Shown here: positions 46,634 to 58,123 of the stretch, in pieces
How the letters are laid out: every line of letters starts with the position of its first letter
How positions within the stretch are numbered: the stretch's first letter is position 1
From: Topomyia yanbarensis
Lineage: Eukaryota > Arthropoda > Insecta > Diptera > Culicidae
Direction of reading: 5' to 3'
Length of the DNA: 64,000 bases
Assembly (NCBI RefSeq): GCF_030247195.1
Contig: NC_080671.1
Coordinates: 297,814,670 to 297,878,669, forward strand
Program-made: the position numbers and the translations under genes
Notes under the pieces: model-generated
Databases searched by the model: none
Told to the model about the DNA's origin: nothing
What the model saw: the letters and a program-made list of their open reading frames with translations, nothing else

Positions 46634-48102
46634 TTACTAAGTTATTGAATTTTTTGTGTTAAAAACCTAGTTGTATTAAAATAGCTCTAAAAAACATACT
46701 TTGTATTTCAAATCTTTTAGATTTATTGGATAGGTGAGACAATTTTCCATTGAAAAATGTCCTCAATTGTTTCAGCTAATGAGGTTAAGTAACCTTTTCA
46801 CAGTATTTTATTTAAAATTTAACAATTTTGATCGATTTTTCGTTCATTTCACGAAAATCTTAATAGTTAACATCATCATTTCAATAATTCAAATTTTTAG
46901 TCTTGAAGAGTTGCACAATTTGTTCTTTGACATAATAAACTTATCTTTTCTAGTTTTCATGTGATTGGGTTATTGAACTTTGATATTTTTATCTCATATT
47001 CACTTATACTAGCTCTTATTGAAAAAGTATGGCACTTATTTTTCCCTTTTCTTATTTTGATTCGAAAGCCAGGAAAATTTTGCATAAAAAAGGTATTAAT
47101 ACCTTTCAGTTAAATGAATTTAGTATTCTTTTAGTAGTTAATTAGTTTAAAGTTATTGTTATTATCAGCATTTTCGTTAAATGAACATCACCATTATTAT
47201 CATGGAATTAATGTATCTCAGCAAGTTCTACAATTCTTTCTTTGGCTCCATTCAATTATCTCTTTTAGTTTCTAAGCAAAATCATTTTTATCACCTCGTT
47301 TCTTATGCAAAAACAGCGATTTCGAATCCACTACATTTGTGATGAGGTCATGCTGTGTTAGCTGTTAAATTGCAGCGAAAGGAAAAGCGATAGGGATAAA
47401 GTGTCAAATAACTTGTTGTAGAGAATATTCCGGGGCACCAAATGAACCATAGTGATGATAAATTTAGTTGATTAATAATTATAATAACTACAAAAATGTT
47501 AATTTCGAGTTATTTTTCTAGTAAAAAGTCATTTAGTACACTTAACTAAAAGATATCTGTACATACAACGAAAGGAAATTTTCTCAACTTTCCAATGAAG
47601 CCCTAGTAATAACGACATAAAGCATATTTTTTAGATAACAGTCTTTTAAGCACTTGCAAGTCGATTACAGGAAAAAATTAGAAGTTAAATTACGAGGAAG
47701 CGAGAAGAGATAGGAATATCATGTTGAAGAACAAATTATAAGTCGTCCTCAAACCCATCTTTTGGATAATGGATATTGCTATAATCATACTTCATTATTT
47801 TGAGAAAATTAACAAAAACCTCATAAAAAGCGCCAACTTTGAACTACTTTACAACTAAAAGGCAATCAAAACAAATTAACTGAAATATATGAGAACACCA
47901 TTCAATAGAAAATTTTCTCACATTTCCAATGAAATCAAAAGATTTAAAATACGAGGTCTACTTTTTGAGTTAGAGGTATTTTAAGATAAATAAGTTTTTT
48001 ACACAAAAAGTTCAATAACTCTGTAACGATTGAGATTTTATGGTATGTGTAAAACGATTTTTTTCTCCTTGAGGGATTCTTAATCATGAACCAAACACCC
48101 TG
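46634..48102. other. Remaining hairpin arms, non-coding
   Basis: Inner left arm, centre and right arm of the hairpin element. Short frames only, none resembling a protein. Confidence 0.6.
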
Positions 48103-48295
48103 CTTACAAAAGGGGATAATATAATATTCGTAAGATTAGGTAAACGGGCAATTTTGTGTGTTCTTTGTATAGTAATGAGTAAAGCCATGTCAAGTGATCC
48201 TCGAATTTTTCGCAAAATCACCGATGTTCATGAGATATATTTTATTGTATAGGAATTATGGTGAATAGCTTTCAGTATAAATATTTCGTTAAAAT

Positions 48296-48705
48296 TCATT
48301 TTTTTCTTTAAGATATGAACCCTTAAACTTTATTGCATGATAAAATTGTAAATTTTATATCTCAAAAACTACTGAAGATAATTCAATGATTTTTTGCACA
48401 CTTACGGAATGATATTTGCACTATCTTATAAAAATGTTTTTACTTTATCATTGTGTGAATAACGGTACTTTGCATCTATTTAAAATTTTCAATTGTATTT
48501 TTTCTCGTGTTCTTCACGCTAAAAATTTTCGAAACGTATGTCAAATTATGCGGCAATCTTTCACCTTCAATAATCTGTATTGATAATTTTTTCATTTTTG
48601 TTCCTATCGAGAGTTATAGAGGATTTTGTAACAGTGCGCTCTTTCAACGCACGGCCCACTTTGATGCAGCCCGCGAGAACGTTCATATTGACAACGTCGC
48701 ACGTC
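48296..48705 (+). repeat. Older inverted repeat, copy 1
   Basis: It matches 55770-56168 on the other strand through TCTCAAAAACTACTGAAGAT, GGTACTTTGCATCTA, CTATCGAGAGTTATAGAGGA and GCACGGCCCACTTTGATGCA-type strings. There are many differences, so it is much older than the giant duplication and has a different symmetry centre (about 52,230). Confidence 0.8.
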
Positions 48706-49840
48706 GTTACGTCAGAATGCGCATCGCGTGGGAAGTGCGCATCGCATGACTAAAAGAAACCACATTTCTCGATTAGCGCTAAAGGGCAAACTATATGGAT
48801 TATCGAAGGTGATTTTTTCCGGATATTTTGAGATGCGTTAAATTTTTTTGACCGAAGTTCACAACAAAAATTATAGTTGTTTAATATATTTTTTATTATT
48901 ATAATTTAACGTTACTAACAATTAACATCTTTAAATACACTTTTGTTAGTCAAAATACATCTACGTTATATTCAAATTCTTTTTAGTCTACAACATTAAT
49001 ATATGAAAATGGAAAATCTTATTCCAACAGTATTTTATTTCAGGTTTTTATTTTCACCTTTAAACAACTATGTGTCTTTTGAAAAAAAGTTTACATAAAA
49101 TCTGTTGTTCGATGTTGGGGTTTTATATCACTGTGGCTTCTGGTTATTCTGTTAATTGGTGGTTCTCCAAGTTCGGGTAAGATATTATTTATTTTTGTCG
49201 AATTTCAATTAATCATCAACGATCTTTATTTCAAAATCATCGATACAGTTTTCCGCATGTACCTGTTGAGTCATCGAATATTCCAGTTCTATTACTTTGG
49301 CAAACACTATAAGAAGAAAAATTAAACGTGTAAATTTTCCTATATTTTAAACGCGTTATAGAGGAACCCATTACTATAAACATGGGATGTAAAATTGAAA
49401 ATTTAACGAAAATTGTGTTTTGTTCAAGTCCATATTTATTTTCGTTGTATTTTTTGCGCCCATTACGACATATGCTACACATGTGTTAACCAATATAATT
49501 TTTAAATTTATCACTCCACATGGATGCCACAAAAACAAGATACGACGAACATATTTAAGAATTTTTTTTACGGAATGCATCATTCGTGTGATCAACCCAT
49601 ATTTATAATATAAAACAATCGAATTTTTTTTGAGCAAATATTGTCTATCTTAAGATAATATAGCATTTCGTCGAGTTGTCTCTATATAGAAAAACCTGTT
49701 TTAATCCACCTAGAGGTGCAATGGTGCCTTACTCATTTCTCCAAACTATGATTTAATAGCTGGTTCGTACAATATAACATTATGGAAATATCTTTCATTC
49801 TTATTACACTTGGTAAGTATATATAAGAGCACCTTTTTCA
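48706..49840. other. AT-rich intergenic, nothing recognised
   Basis: No gene or repeat boundary supported. Confidence 0.5.
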
Positions 49841-50520
49841 TTCATCGCGGTATCGGTTTGAATCGGAGTTTTCTGTGTGATCGCACTCCACAACCCGTAC
49901 CTCCGGAGCCGGAAGTCGGATGGAGATGGAATTTAATATCAGTTTCTGGGGACGCAACACCTTTCATTTGAGACTAAGTTGATCAAATCGGTCTAGCCAT
50001 TTTCGAGAAACCAATGAAACCGTTATTCTGAATTTGGATGCTTCCTGATCCGTCGATGGTGGCCAGTGTGGCCAAAGAGACTTTGCATGACTGTTGGCGA
50101 TCTAGATCTACAAATTCAACAGTTGTGTTTACATTTTGGAAAAAAATTCATCTTTTTACATTCATCGCAGAATTCGTTAGAATCGGGATTTGCTGCGTGA
50201 TCGTACGTATCACCCTGTAATTCAGGAACCAGAACTCGGATCCACACAAAATTCAACAGCAGCTGATGAACCTTTCATTTAAAATCAAGTTTGTCAAAAT
50301 CGGTTCAGAAAATTCCGAGAAACCGATGTGGACAAATCAACAAATTTTGTTTTGTAACCATACTCTTCAACTCGTAATCCGGAACAACATGTCGGTTGAA
50401 AATGAAATTCAATAGCAACCTATGGGGATATTATACCTTTCATTTGAATCTTAGTTTGTAAAAATCGGATCAGACATCTCCGAGAAACCGATGTGGACAT
50501 TTTGTTAACAAATCCGCACA
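49841..50520 (+). repeat. Microsatellite-bearing repeat, 5' half
   Basis: Three related sub-blocks each hold a variant of GGAAGTCGGAT or AGAACTCGGAT, CCTTTCATTTGA and AAATCGG...GAGAAACC (about 49910-50020, 50230-50330, 50395-50500). The last leads straight into (CATA)n. The likely other half lies past the microsatellite at 55196-55330. Confidence 0.65.
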
Positions 50521-50846
50521 TACACACACATACATACATAAATACATACATACATAGATACATACATACATACATACATACATACATACATACATACATA
50601 CATACATACATACATACATACATACATACATACATACATACATACATACATACATACATACATACATACATACATACATACATACATACATACATACATA
50701 CATACATACATACATACATACATACATACATACATACATACATACATACATACATACATACATACATACATACATACATACATACATACATACATACATA
50801 CATACATACATACATACATACATACATACATACATACATACATCAT
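50521..50846. repeat. (CATA)n microsatellite, left part
   Basis: About 320 bp of CATA units with a few variants near 50540-50570, ending in CATCATCAT at the R1-like junction. Confidence 0.97.
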
Positions 50847-50906
50847 CATCAGACGGGTGGCTTTAAATGCCCAGCCTACAAGAAGGCGACTGCAGGCCAA
50901 CGGTGA
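50847..50906 (+). pseudogene. R1-like ORF1 C-terminal remnant (copy C)
   Basis: Encodes the last 19 or so residues of ORF1 (GGFKCPAYKKATAGQR), identical in sense to copy B, ending with TGA at 50904-50906 in the TGATG overlap. Everything upstream was lost by 5' truncation. Confidence 0.85.
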
Positions 50907-53285
50907 TGGAGATGACCCAGATAAACCTGAATCACTGTGATACCGCACAGCAACTGTTGTGGCAGTCTACGACAGAAACTATGTGCGATGTCGCTTTGAT
51001 CGCAGAGCCTTATCAAGTCCCCCCTAATAACGGTAACTGGGTGGCGGGTAGATCAGGAACCGCAGCGATACAAGTAATGGGAAGATTCCCTATCCAAGAA
51101 GTGGTAGAACGTTCCTATGAGGGTTTCGTGATAGCCAAAATCAACGGCATCTTCGTATGTAGCTGTTACGCTCCCCCAAGGTGGACAGTAGAGCAGTTCA
51201 GCCTAATGCTGGAGCAGTTAACCGAGCAGTTGATCGATCGGAAGCCGGTAGTCATTGGTGGTGACTTCAACGCCTGGGCTGTGGAATGGAGCAGTAGAGT
51301 AACCAACACAAGAGGGTGTATCCTGCAGGAAGCTCTAGCGAAGTTAGACGTACGATTGTGCAATGAAGGCTCTGTTAGTACATTTCGAAGAGACGGGAGG
51401 GAGTCTATCATAGACGTCACATTCTGTAGTCCCTCATTGACGGCGAACATGGATTGGAGAGTATGCGAAACGTATACGCATAGTGACCACCAGGAGATTC
51501 GCTACCGTATCGGCCAACGGAACCCCGCGGCAGTACAGAGAAGGGTGACTGGCGAACGAAAGTGGAAGACGAAAGCCTTCAACAAAGACCTCTTTGTTGA
51601 GGCACATACCAAACGTGGTACTGAAAGCTGCGATCCTGGCATATCCGGACATGTTCAGGATAGTGATGCAGAAGTGCCTAAATGAAGGCAACTTCCCCGA
51701 AATGTAGAAGGTCCAGAAGCTGGTGTTGCTGCCGAAGCCAGAAAAGCCACCTGGCGACCCGACCTCGTACAGACCCATATGCCTGCTGGATACACTCGGA
51801 AAACTCCTGGAAAGAATCATTCTTAACAGGTTGACGAAATTCACGGAAGGTGAGCGCGGACTGTCCAAGATGCAGTTTGGTTTCCGCAAAGGAGCATCGA
51901 CAGTGGATGCAATTCGGATAGTGCTCGAGAGTGCCGAGAAGTCATCTAAACAGAAGCGAAGAGGAGATCGATACTGCGCTGTGGTCACGATAGATGTGAA
52001 GAACGCGTTCAACAGTGCCAGCTGGGAAGCCATCGCTGCAGCGCTGCATAGAATGAGGGTTATCGTCTATCTGTGCCAGATCCTGAAGAGCTACTTTCAG
52101 AGCAGAGTGCTACTGTACGAGACGAGCGAAGAACAGAAGTCATTGCGTGTCACAGCGGGCGTTCCTCAGGGCTCCATTCTCGGTCCAACCCTTTGGAACG
52201 AAATCGTAGGTTTCGCGGACGACGTGTCACTAACGGTGATGGGTGAGACACTTGAAGAAGTGGAGGTGTCGGTGACGGAGACAATAGACGCGATCGAGAG
52301 CTGGATGAACGGGGTCAAGCTGCAAATAGCTCACCACAAGACGGAGGTGTTGTTGATCAGTAACTGCAGATTGGTCCAACGGATGCAGATCGACGTCGGA
52401 GGGCACGTGATTGCATCGAAACGTGCATTGAAGCAATTGGGAGTTATAATCGACGACCGGTTGAGCTTCAACAACCACGTTGATTACGCCTGTGAAAAGT
52501 CGGCGAAGGCAACGAACGCAATAGCGAGAATCATGCCAAACGTCGGCGGTCCGAGAAGCAGCACGAGACGTCTGCTATCTACTGTTTCGTCATCGATACT
52601 CCGATATGGGGTTCCTGCCTGGAGTGCTGCGCTGAAAACCAAGCAGAACCGTGAAAAGCTAAACAGGACATTCCGACTGATGGCCGTACGAGTCGCGAGT
52701 GCCTACAGAACAATATCGTCGGAGGCAGTATGCGTTATCGCCGGGATGATCCCCATCTGCATTACCCTGCCGGAGGACGTGGAATGCTATCAGCGGAGAA
52801 ATGCACGTAACGCTAGGAGACAGGTTCGAGCGGACTCGTTGGCTAAATGGCAACAGGAGTGGGACAACGCGGAGAAAGGAAGGTGGACCCACCGACTCAT
52901 CCCAAATGTATCGGCCTGGGTACATAGGAAGCATGGAGAGGTGAACTTCCATTTGACGCAGTTTTTGTCCGGGCACGGATGCTTCCGGAAGTACTTGCAT
53001 CGGTTTGGACATGCTTCGTCACCCCTTTGCCCGGGTTGTGCGACCGTGCAGGAGACACCGGAACACGTGGTCTTCGAATGCCCTAGATTCGAAGAAGTTC
53101 GTAGGGGTATACCTGGTATGACAGTGGACAATATCGTCGAAGAGATGTGCCGTGACGAACATACCTGGGACGCTGTCAACAGAGTGGTCTCGAGCATACT
53201 CTCCGAGCTGCAGAGGAAGTGGCGTAGAGACCAACAAGAAACCGCAAATCGGGTTTCGAGAGAAATTCCGCCGCCAACTGTGTAG
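50906..53285 (+). pseudogene. R1-like ORF2 (endonuclease-RT), copy C
   Basis: ATG at 50906. Endonuclease domain to about 51540 with NLNHCDTAQQLLWQ, ALIAEPYQVP, VIGGDFNAW and THSDHQEIRY; the SDH motif is present here but not in copy B. About 560 bp relative to copy B is deleted at about 51605, removing the linker and start of RT and shifting frame. A TAG lies at 51705-51707 in place of TGG. From 51708 to 53285 the frame is open: LLDTLGKLLERIILNRLTKF, FRKGASTVDA, IDVKNAFNSAS, GVPQGSILGPTLWN, then FADDVSLTVMG with about 15 residues missing between. The CPGC...EHVVFECPRF tail is followed by the stop at 53283. It is not functional as it stands. Confidence 0.88.
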
Positions 53286-54444
53286 ACTAGGTCCACCGCC
53301 GGGGACCAGTTGAGTAGTGCGTGATGTAGCACCGAGTTGGGTCGTCGGGGCGCCTGGGAACCGGACGTCAAGCTTCACCGGAATCGCTGAACCGACCTCG
53401 ACATCCTTCCGGGTAGCTCGTGAGTAGGCTATATCCACCGCCGGGGATTGGACGGAGTAGACCGCGTCGCAGAGCTAGCAGCGGGTCGTTGGGGCGCCGG
53501 TGAACCGGAAGTTACGCTCCAACCGGAATCGCCGGATAGACCTCAGCACCTACTGTATAGCCCGTTGAGTAGGCTAGATCCACCGCCGGGGACTAGATCG
53601 AGTAGATCGGGCGAAACGGAACGAGAGGAAGCCAAAGGGCTCATGAAATTGTGGTGCTAAAACAAAAGAAGAATCGGTACCGGGGGAGCCTCCTTCGCCG
53701 GGGAACTCTCCGTCGGCGTAAGCTAGATCCACCGCCGGGGACTAGACTGAGTAGACCGCGACGAAATACCACCAGTCGCAGGTCGTCGGGGCATCAGCGA
53801 ACCGGACGCTCTGCTCCACCGGAATCGCCGAACTGACCTCGACATCTGGTTGGTTGGCTCGGTTTCGGGAGAACTTCTCTCGCCGGGGAATTCTCCGTCG
53901 GAGTAGGCTAGGTCCATTGTCGGGGACTAGACCGAGTAGTTCGCGAACAAGTCTGGTGCTCAAAGAGTAAACGGCGTTGAATGGTGCGAGAAGGGAGTTG
54001 CGGTGCTAACCGGCACAAGCGAGCCGAAGGGCTCGGTGAATTAGACAGTCAGAAGTTCGCCGCTCAGACTGTACTCGTAGGGGAGGAGTACTAAGCCTCG
54101 ACTCACAGCCAGCTTTCCGACTGCCATGCAGAGCTTGCCAGTCTGTGTGGATGGTAGAGAATTGGTGGTGTGTAGAGGAGTGGGGCTGTAACCCTACGGA
54201 AGAAACGAACTAGTAAGTAGTTGAATTAGAGTGTGTGCTATGCACATAAAAACCCCTCCCCGAAGTAATGCCGTAAGGTAGTGCCGGGGAGGAATCAGGT
54301 TCTGGGCAAGAGCAGTGGTTTTTAGCGGGTCGGGTGATGGCAGCCCAAACCCGTTCCCTGACAATGGGGTTTTTGTACATTTTTCCTCACTCAGGGTTTT
54401 TCTGAAAATTTTTTTACTGCTCTCTAAAAAAAAAAAAAAAAAAA
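53286..54444 (+). other. 3' UTR of copy C with internal repeats and poly(A)
   Basis: Same repeat phrases as copy B (GTAGGCTAGATCCACCGCCG, GAACTCTCCGTCGG), but one block of about 110 bp is missing near 53610. The terminal 400 bp is nearly identical in the two copies, including CCTCACTCAGGGTTTT just before the A-run. That conserved end is where the element's own RT would be expected to start copying. Confidence 0.8.
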
Positions 54445-55195
54445 CATACATACATACATACATACATACATACATACATACATACATACACACATACATA
54501 CATACATACATACATACATACATACATACATACATACATACATACATACATACATACATACATACATACATACATACATACATACATACATACATACATA
54601 CATACATACATACATACATACATACATACATACATACATACATACATACATACATACATACATACATACATACATACATACATACATACATACATACATA
54701 CATACATACATACATACATACATACATACATACATACATACATACATACATACATACATACATACATACATACATACATACATACATACATACATACATA
54801 CATACATACATACATACATACATACATACATACATACATACATACATACATACATACATACATACATACATACATACATACATACAGACATACATACATA
54901 CATACATACATACATACATACATACATACATACATACATACATACATACATACATACATACATACATACATACATACATACATACATACATACATACATA
55001 CATACATACATACATACATACATACATACATACATACATACATACATACATACATACATACATACATACATACATACATACATACATACATACATACATA
55101 CATACATACATACATACATACATACATACATACATACATACATACATACATACATACATACATACATACATACATACATACATACATACATACAC
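54445..55195. repeat. (CATA)n microsatellite, right part
   Basis: About 750 bp of CATA units with two or three single-base variants (near 54487 and 54886). Open frames here on either strand are artefacts. Confidence 0.98.
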
Positions 55196-55330
55196 ACAGA
55201 TATTTTGCGATCTCGGCGAACTGAATCGAATGGTGTATGACACTCGGCCCTCCGGGCCTCGGTTAAAAAGTCGATTTTTACGGTGATTGCATAGCCTTTC
55301 TTTATATGAGAAACGCAAAAACATCCAAGT
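55196..55330 (+). repeat. Microsatellite-bearing repeat, 3' half
   Basis: It follows the (CATA)n directly, with GATCTCGGCGAACTGAATCG, GACACTCGGCCCTCCGGGCC and GCATAGCCTTTCTTTATATG. The layout suggests that the repeat 49841-55330 minus the R1-like insert was once one unit with an internal microsatellite. Confidence 0.6.
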
Positions 55331-55769
55331 GCGATCGAAACAAAAACAAACGTCAAAAAGTCTTCTCACTAGAACTGATGCAAATTAAATGAGCGCGTAT
55401 TTTAACGCACGACCCGATGACGCATGGCTGAAAAGTCGCTATGTGGATTTAAGAAAAGATTCGCAATATACGGTGCTACCTCTCAGACAGAACCAACTGA
55501 AAATAAAACGTGTTGAAGTATGTCAATTTGCGAAAAATATGTCAACGCAGGTTAAACATGTCCACTGCTCAACTTTGCTCATCGGCTCGCAACATCCGAG
55601 CGCGCTTGTCCGAGGTATTGAGTGACAGAAAATTAAATAACTCCTGAACAATATAATAACGCTAAAGAGCATGCAAATTACTCAGAAAACATCACTTTCA
55701 ATTATCCATAAAGAAAAACTTGTCTTTTTGCTTTAATCTCAGAGATGCCAATTTGCGACATGCGGTGTT
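55331..55769. other. Unassigned stretch with a 78-codon frame
   Basis: The frame 55389-55625 (plus) shows no recognisable domain. Compositionally it is less AT-rich than its surroundings. I would not call it a gene. Confidence 0.35.
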
Positions 55770-56168
55770 GCCAATATGTACGTTCTCGCGGGTTGCATCA
55801 AAGTGGGCCGTGTGTTGAAAGAGCGCACTGTTACAAAATCCTCTATAACTCTCGATAGGAACAAAAATGAAAAATTATCAATACAGATTATTGAAGGTGA
55901 AAGATTGCCGGATAATTTGACATACGATTTGAAATTTTTTAGCGAAAAGAACACGAGAAAAAATACAATTGAAAATTTTAAGTAGATGCAAAGTACCGTT
56001 ATTCACACAATTATAAAATAAAAACATTTTCATAAGATAGTGCAAATATCATTCCATTAGTGTGCAAAAATTCATTGAATTATCTTCAGTAGTTTTTGAG
56101 ACATAAAACTTTCAATTTTATCATGAAATAAAGATTAAGGGTTAATATCTTAAGGAAAATATAAGAAA
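55770..56168 (-). repeat. Older inverted repeat, copy 2
   Basis: Diverged reverse complement of 48296-48705. It ends where the RNase H-bearing non-LTR fragment begins. Confidence 0.8.
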
Positions 56169-56169
56169 T

Positions 56170-57360
56170 GTAATCCATCCGCCTGAACCAAGGTTTCGTC
56201 AATATCTTAGGGATTATCGAATGTAGCCACCTTCCCAGTTCAGCATTAGTTCATGAAGTTTGCCAACTTTCAAGGGTTCTCTGATGAGTAATACTGAAAA
56301 ATACGCTGAAGCTAATTGGTCTTTCATATATGTCACCTTGTAAAGCGCCCGCCTTAGCTAAAGAGTCCGCTTCTTCATTGTCTGGAATGGCGCAATGTGA
56401 GGGAACCCAAACTAAGGTAGTCTTGTACGATCTTACAGACAAAGCACGCAGGCCCCCAGAAAATATGGAATGTGTGTTCTAGGTTTCATTGAACGGAGAG
56501 CCTCGATTGAGCTGAGGCTATCCGAGACGATAAAATAATGATCGGTGGGCAAAGTATCAATGAATAGCAGCATACTGAATAGCAGCAAGTTCTGCGACGA
56601 AAACTGATGCAAGATCATTGAGTTTGAATGAGGCGGTGAGGCTTTAATTGAATATACCGAAGCCAGTGGAGCCGTCGAGGCTTAACCCGTCGGTGTAAAA
56701 CATCTCATTGCAGTCGACTTCTCGAAATTTACTATGAAAGATGCTTGGGATCACTTGAGGACGTATGTGATCCGGGATTCCACGAATCTCGTCTTTCATG
56801 GATGTGTCGAAGAAGACAGTTGAATCAGAAGCATGGGAGAGATTGACACAGTTTGGATAGTATGAAGAACGATTGATAGTTTGTGCCATGTAATCGAAGT
56901 ACAAGAACATAAATCGGGTTTGAGAATTGAACTCCACAAGCCTCTCGAAATTTGCAATTACTAACGGGTTCAAAATATCGCGTCGGATGAGCAATCGATA
57001 TGAGAGGTCCCAAAATCGATTTTTTAGCGGAAGGACACCCGCCAGCACGTTGGATTCGCTCTACGTTGATAAAATGTATGTTCGCAGCGAGGCGGAAACA
57101 GAAACACTCCATCACCGACAATGTCGTTGTTTGATACAGCCTGATCAAGTCTCCTGGGTGGGCACCCCACCATGTTCCGGTTAGTATACGGAGAAAGTTG
57201 ATCCTTTGTTGGCATTCCTGTTTCAGATACCTAATGTGACATCCCCAGGTTCCTTTAGAGTCGAACTAGACCCCGAGATATTTGAAAGCTTATCTGGAAA
57301 AGCGAACTTCAATCCAATAAAACTAATAATTCTTTTTGAGCCTGATTATGATGTCAGATG
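56170..57360 (-). pseudogene. Non-LTR retrotransposon fragment: RT tail and RNase H (right arm)
   Basis: Mirror of 42480-43500, continuing about 170 bp farther. After NEEADSLAKAG it reads ALQGDIYERPISFSVFFSI, TLESWQTS, a stop, then NAELGRWLHSIIPK. That is the standard continuation of such RNase H-bearing ORF2 proteins. The same stops and frame changes as in the left copy are present, so they predate the duplication. Confidence 0.87.
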
Positions 57361-58123
57361 CAAATAAAGAGTCTACAGGAATTTCAACAATTTTTGGCCT
57401 CCAACAACTCTTCATATTTTTAAGATTTTAAGATAGGCATGCGTAGCCTTTTCCATTAGGGGGGGGGGGGGGGCTAAAGGCTAAAAAAAATATTCAGTTA
57501 TGTTAAGCCTTCATCATCAGTTAGATTTCTGGTAACGCTTCGATTGTAAAACAGTTATTTTATTTTGTTATTGGAATACACGTTGTTTCATTTATTTCTT
57601 AAATGTAGAAATTGGTTTTTCAAAAAAGATAACTAAAGTATTTCCATGTCTTATTATCATCCCATTTTAAGTAGGCTTAAAATTAACATTAATCATTTTC
57701 AAGTCCCTCGATAAAAAATTCTCGAGGTCTTTGACGCAATACAATTCTCACGTTTTTTGCAATTTGATTTTTTGAAGTTAATAAAATTGACCATTTTCAG
57801 TCCCACATAATTCTCGTAAACTATTGATGCATGGAATTTTTTACGAATAATTAAAGTTGTGAGTTGACTGGAATTTTTTTTTAAAATATTTGTTATAACA
57901 TTTGCCTTATGTATCCTGCAATAAGCAAAGACAATTTGATGCTTTCAATTGGAAGTATGCTTTAGCATAAAACGTTATTAGAAGAAAATAATGCGTATTT
58001 ATTGTAGTTAAAAGACACATTGCATAGTGGTCCCCCTATAGTACAATAACACAAAAAAAAAATCAGCAAAAGCGTGTTTTTATCTCGCGATTATATGATT
58101 ATGGATATATGTTTTATTGTTTC

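Larger units (their letters stand above)
45528..48102. mobile_element. Long-hairpin element with CAGGGTGTTTGGTTCATG ends
   Basis: The left end CAGGGTGTTTGGTTCATG pairs with CATGAACCAAACACCCTG at 48085-48102. The arms continue to pair through CACATACC...AAATCTCAA and TTATTGAA-TTTTTTGTGT blocks for several hundred bp, diverging toward the middle. A 1-kb MITE (45629-46633) interrupts the left arm. I found no convincing duplication at the outer ends and no coding capacity. Confidence 0.82.
50847..54444 (+). mobile_element. R1-clade-like non-LTR element inserted in (CATA)n (copy C)
   Basis: The 5'-truncated copy starts within the last ORF1 knuckle (CATCAGACGGGTGG, matching copy B from 8244). It runs through ORF2 and the repeat-rich 3' UTR to a poly(A) at 54426-54444. 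Both flanks are the same (CATA)n microsatellite. In sequence it is a close relative of copy B. Within the R1 clade, the Waldo family is known to target (ACAY)n repeats, and CATA is such a repeat. Confidence 0.88.

Noticed and set aside
50420..55369. MYVCMYVC or IHTYIHTY proteins, up to about 390 codons
   Set aside because: Translation of the (CATA)n microsatellite.
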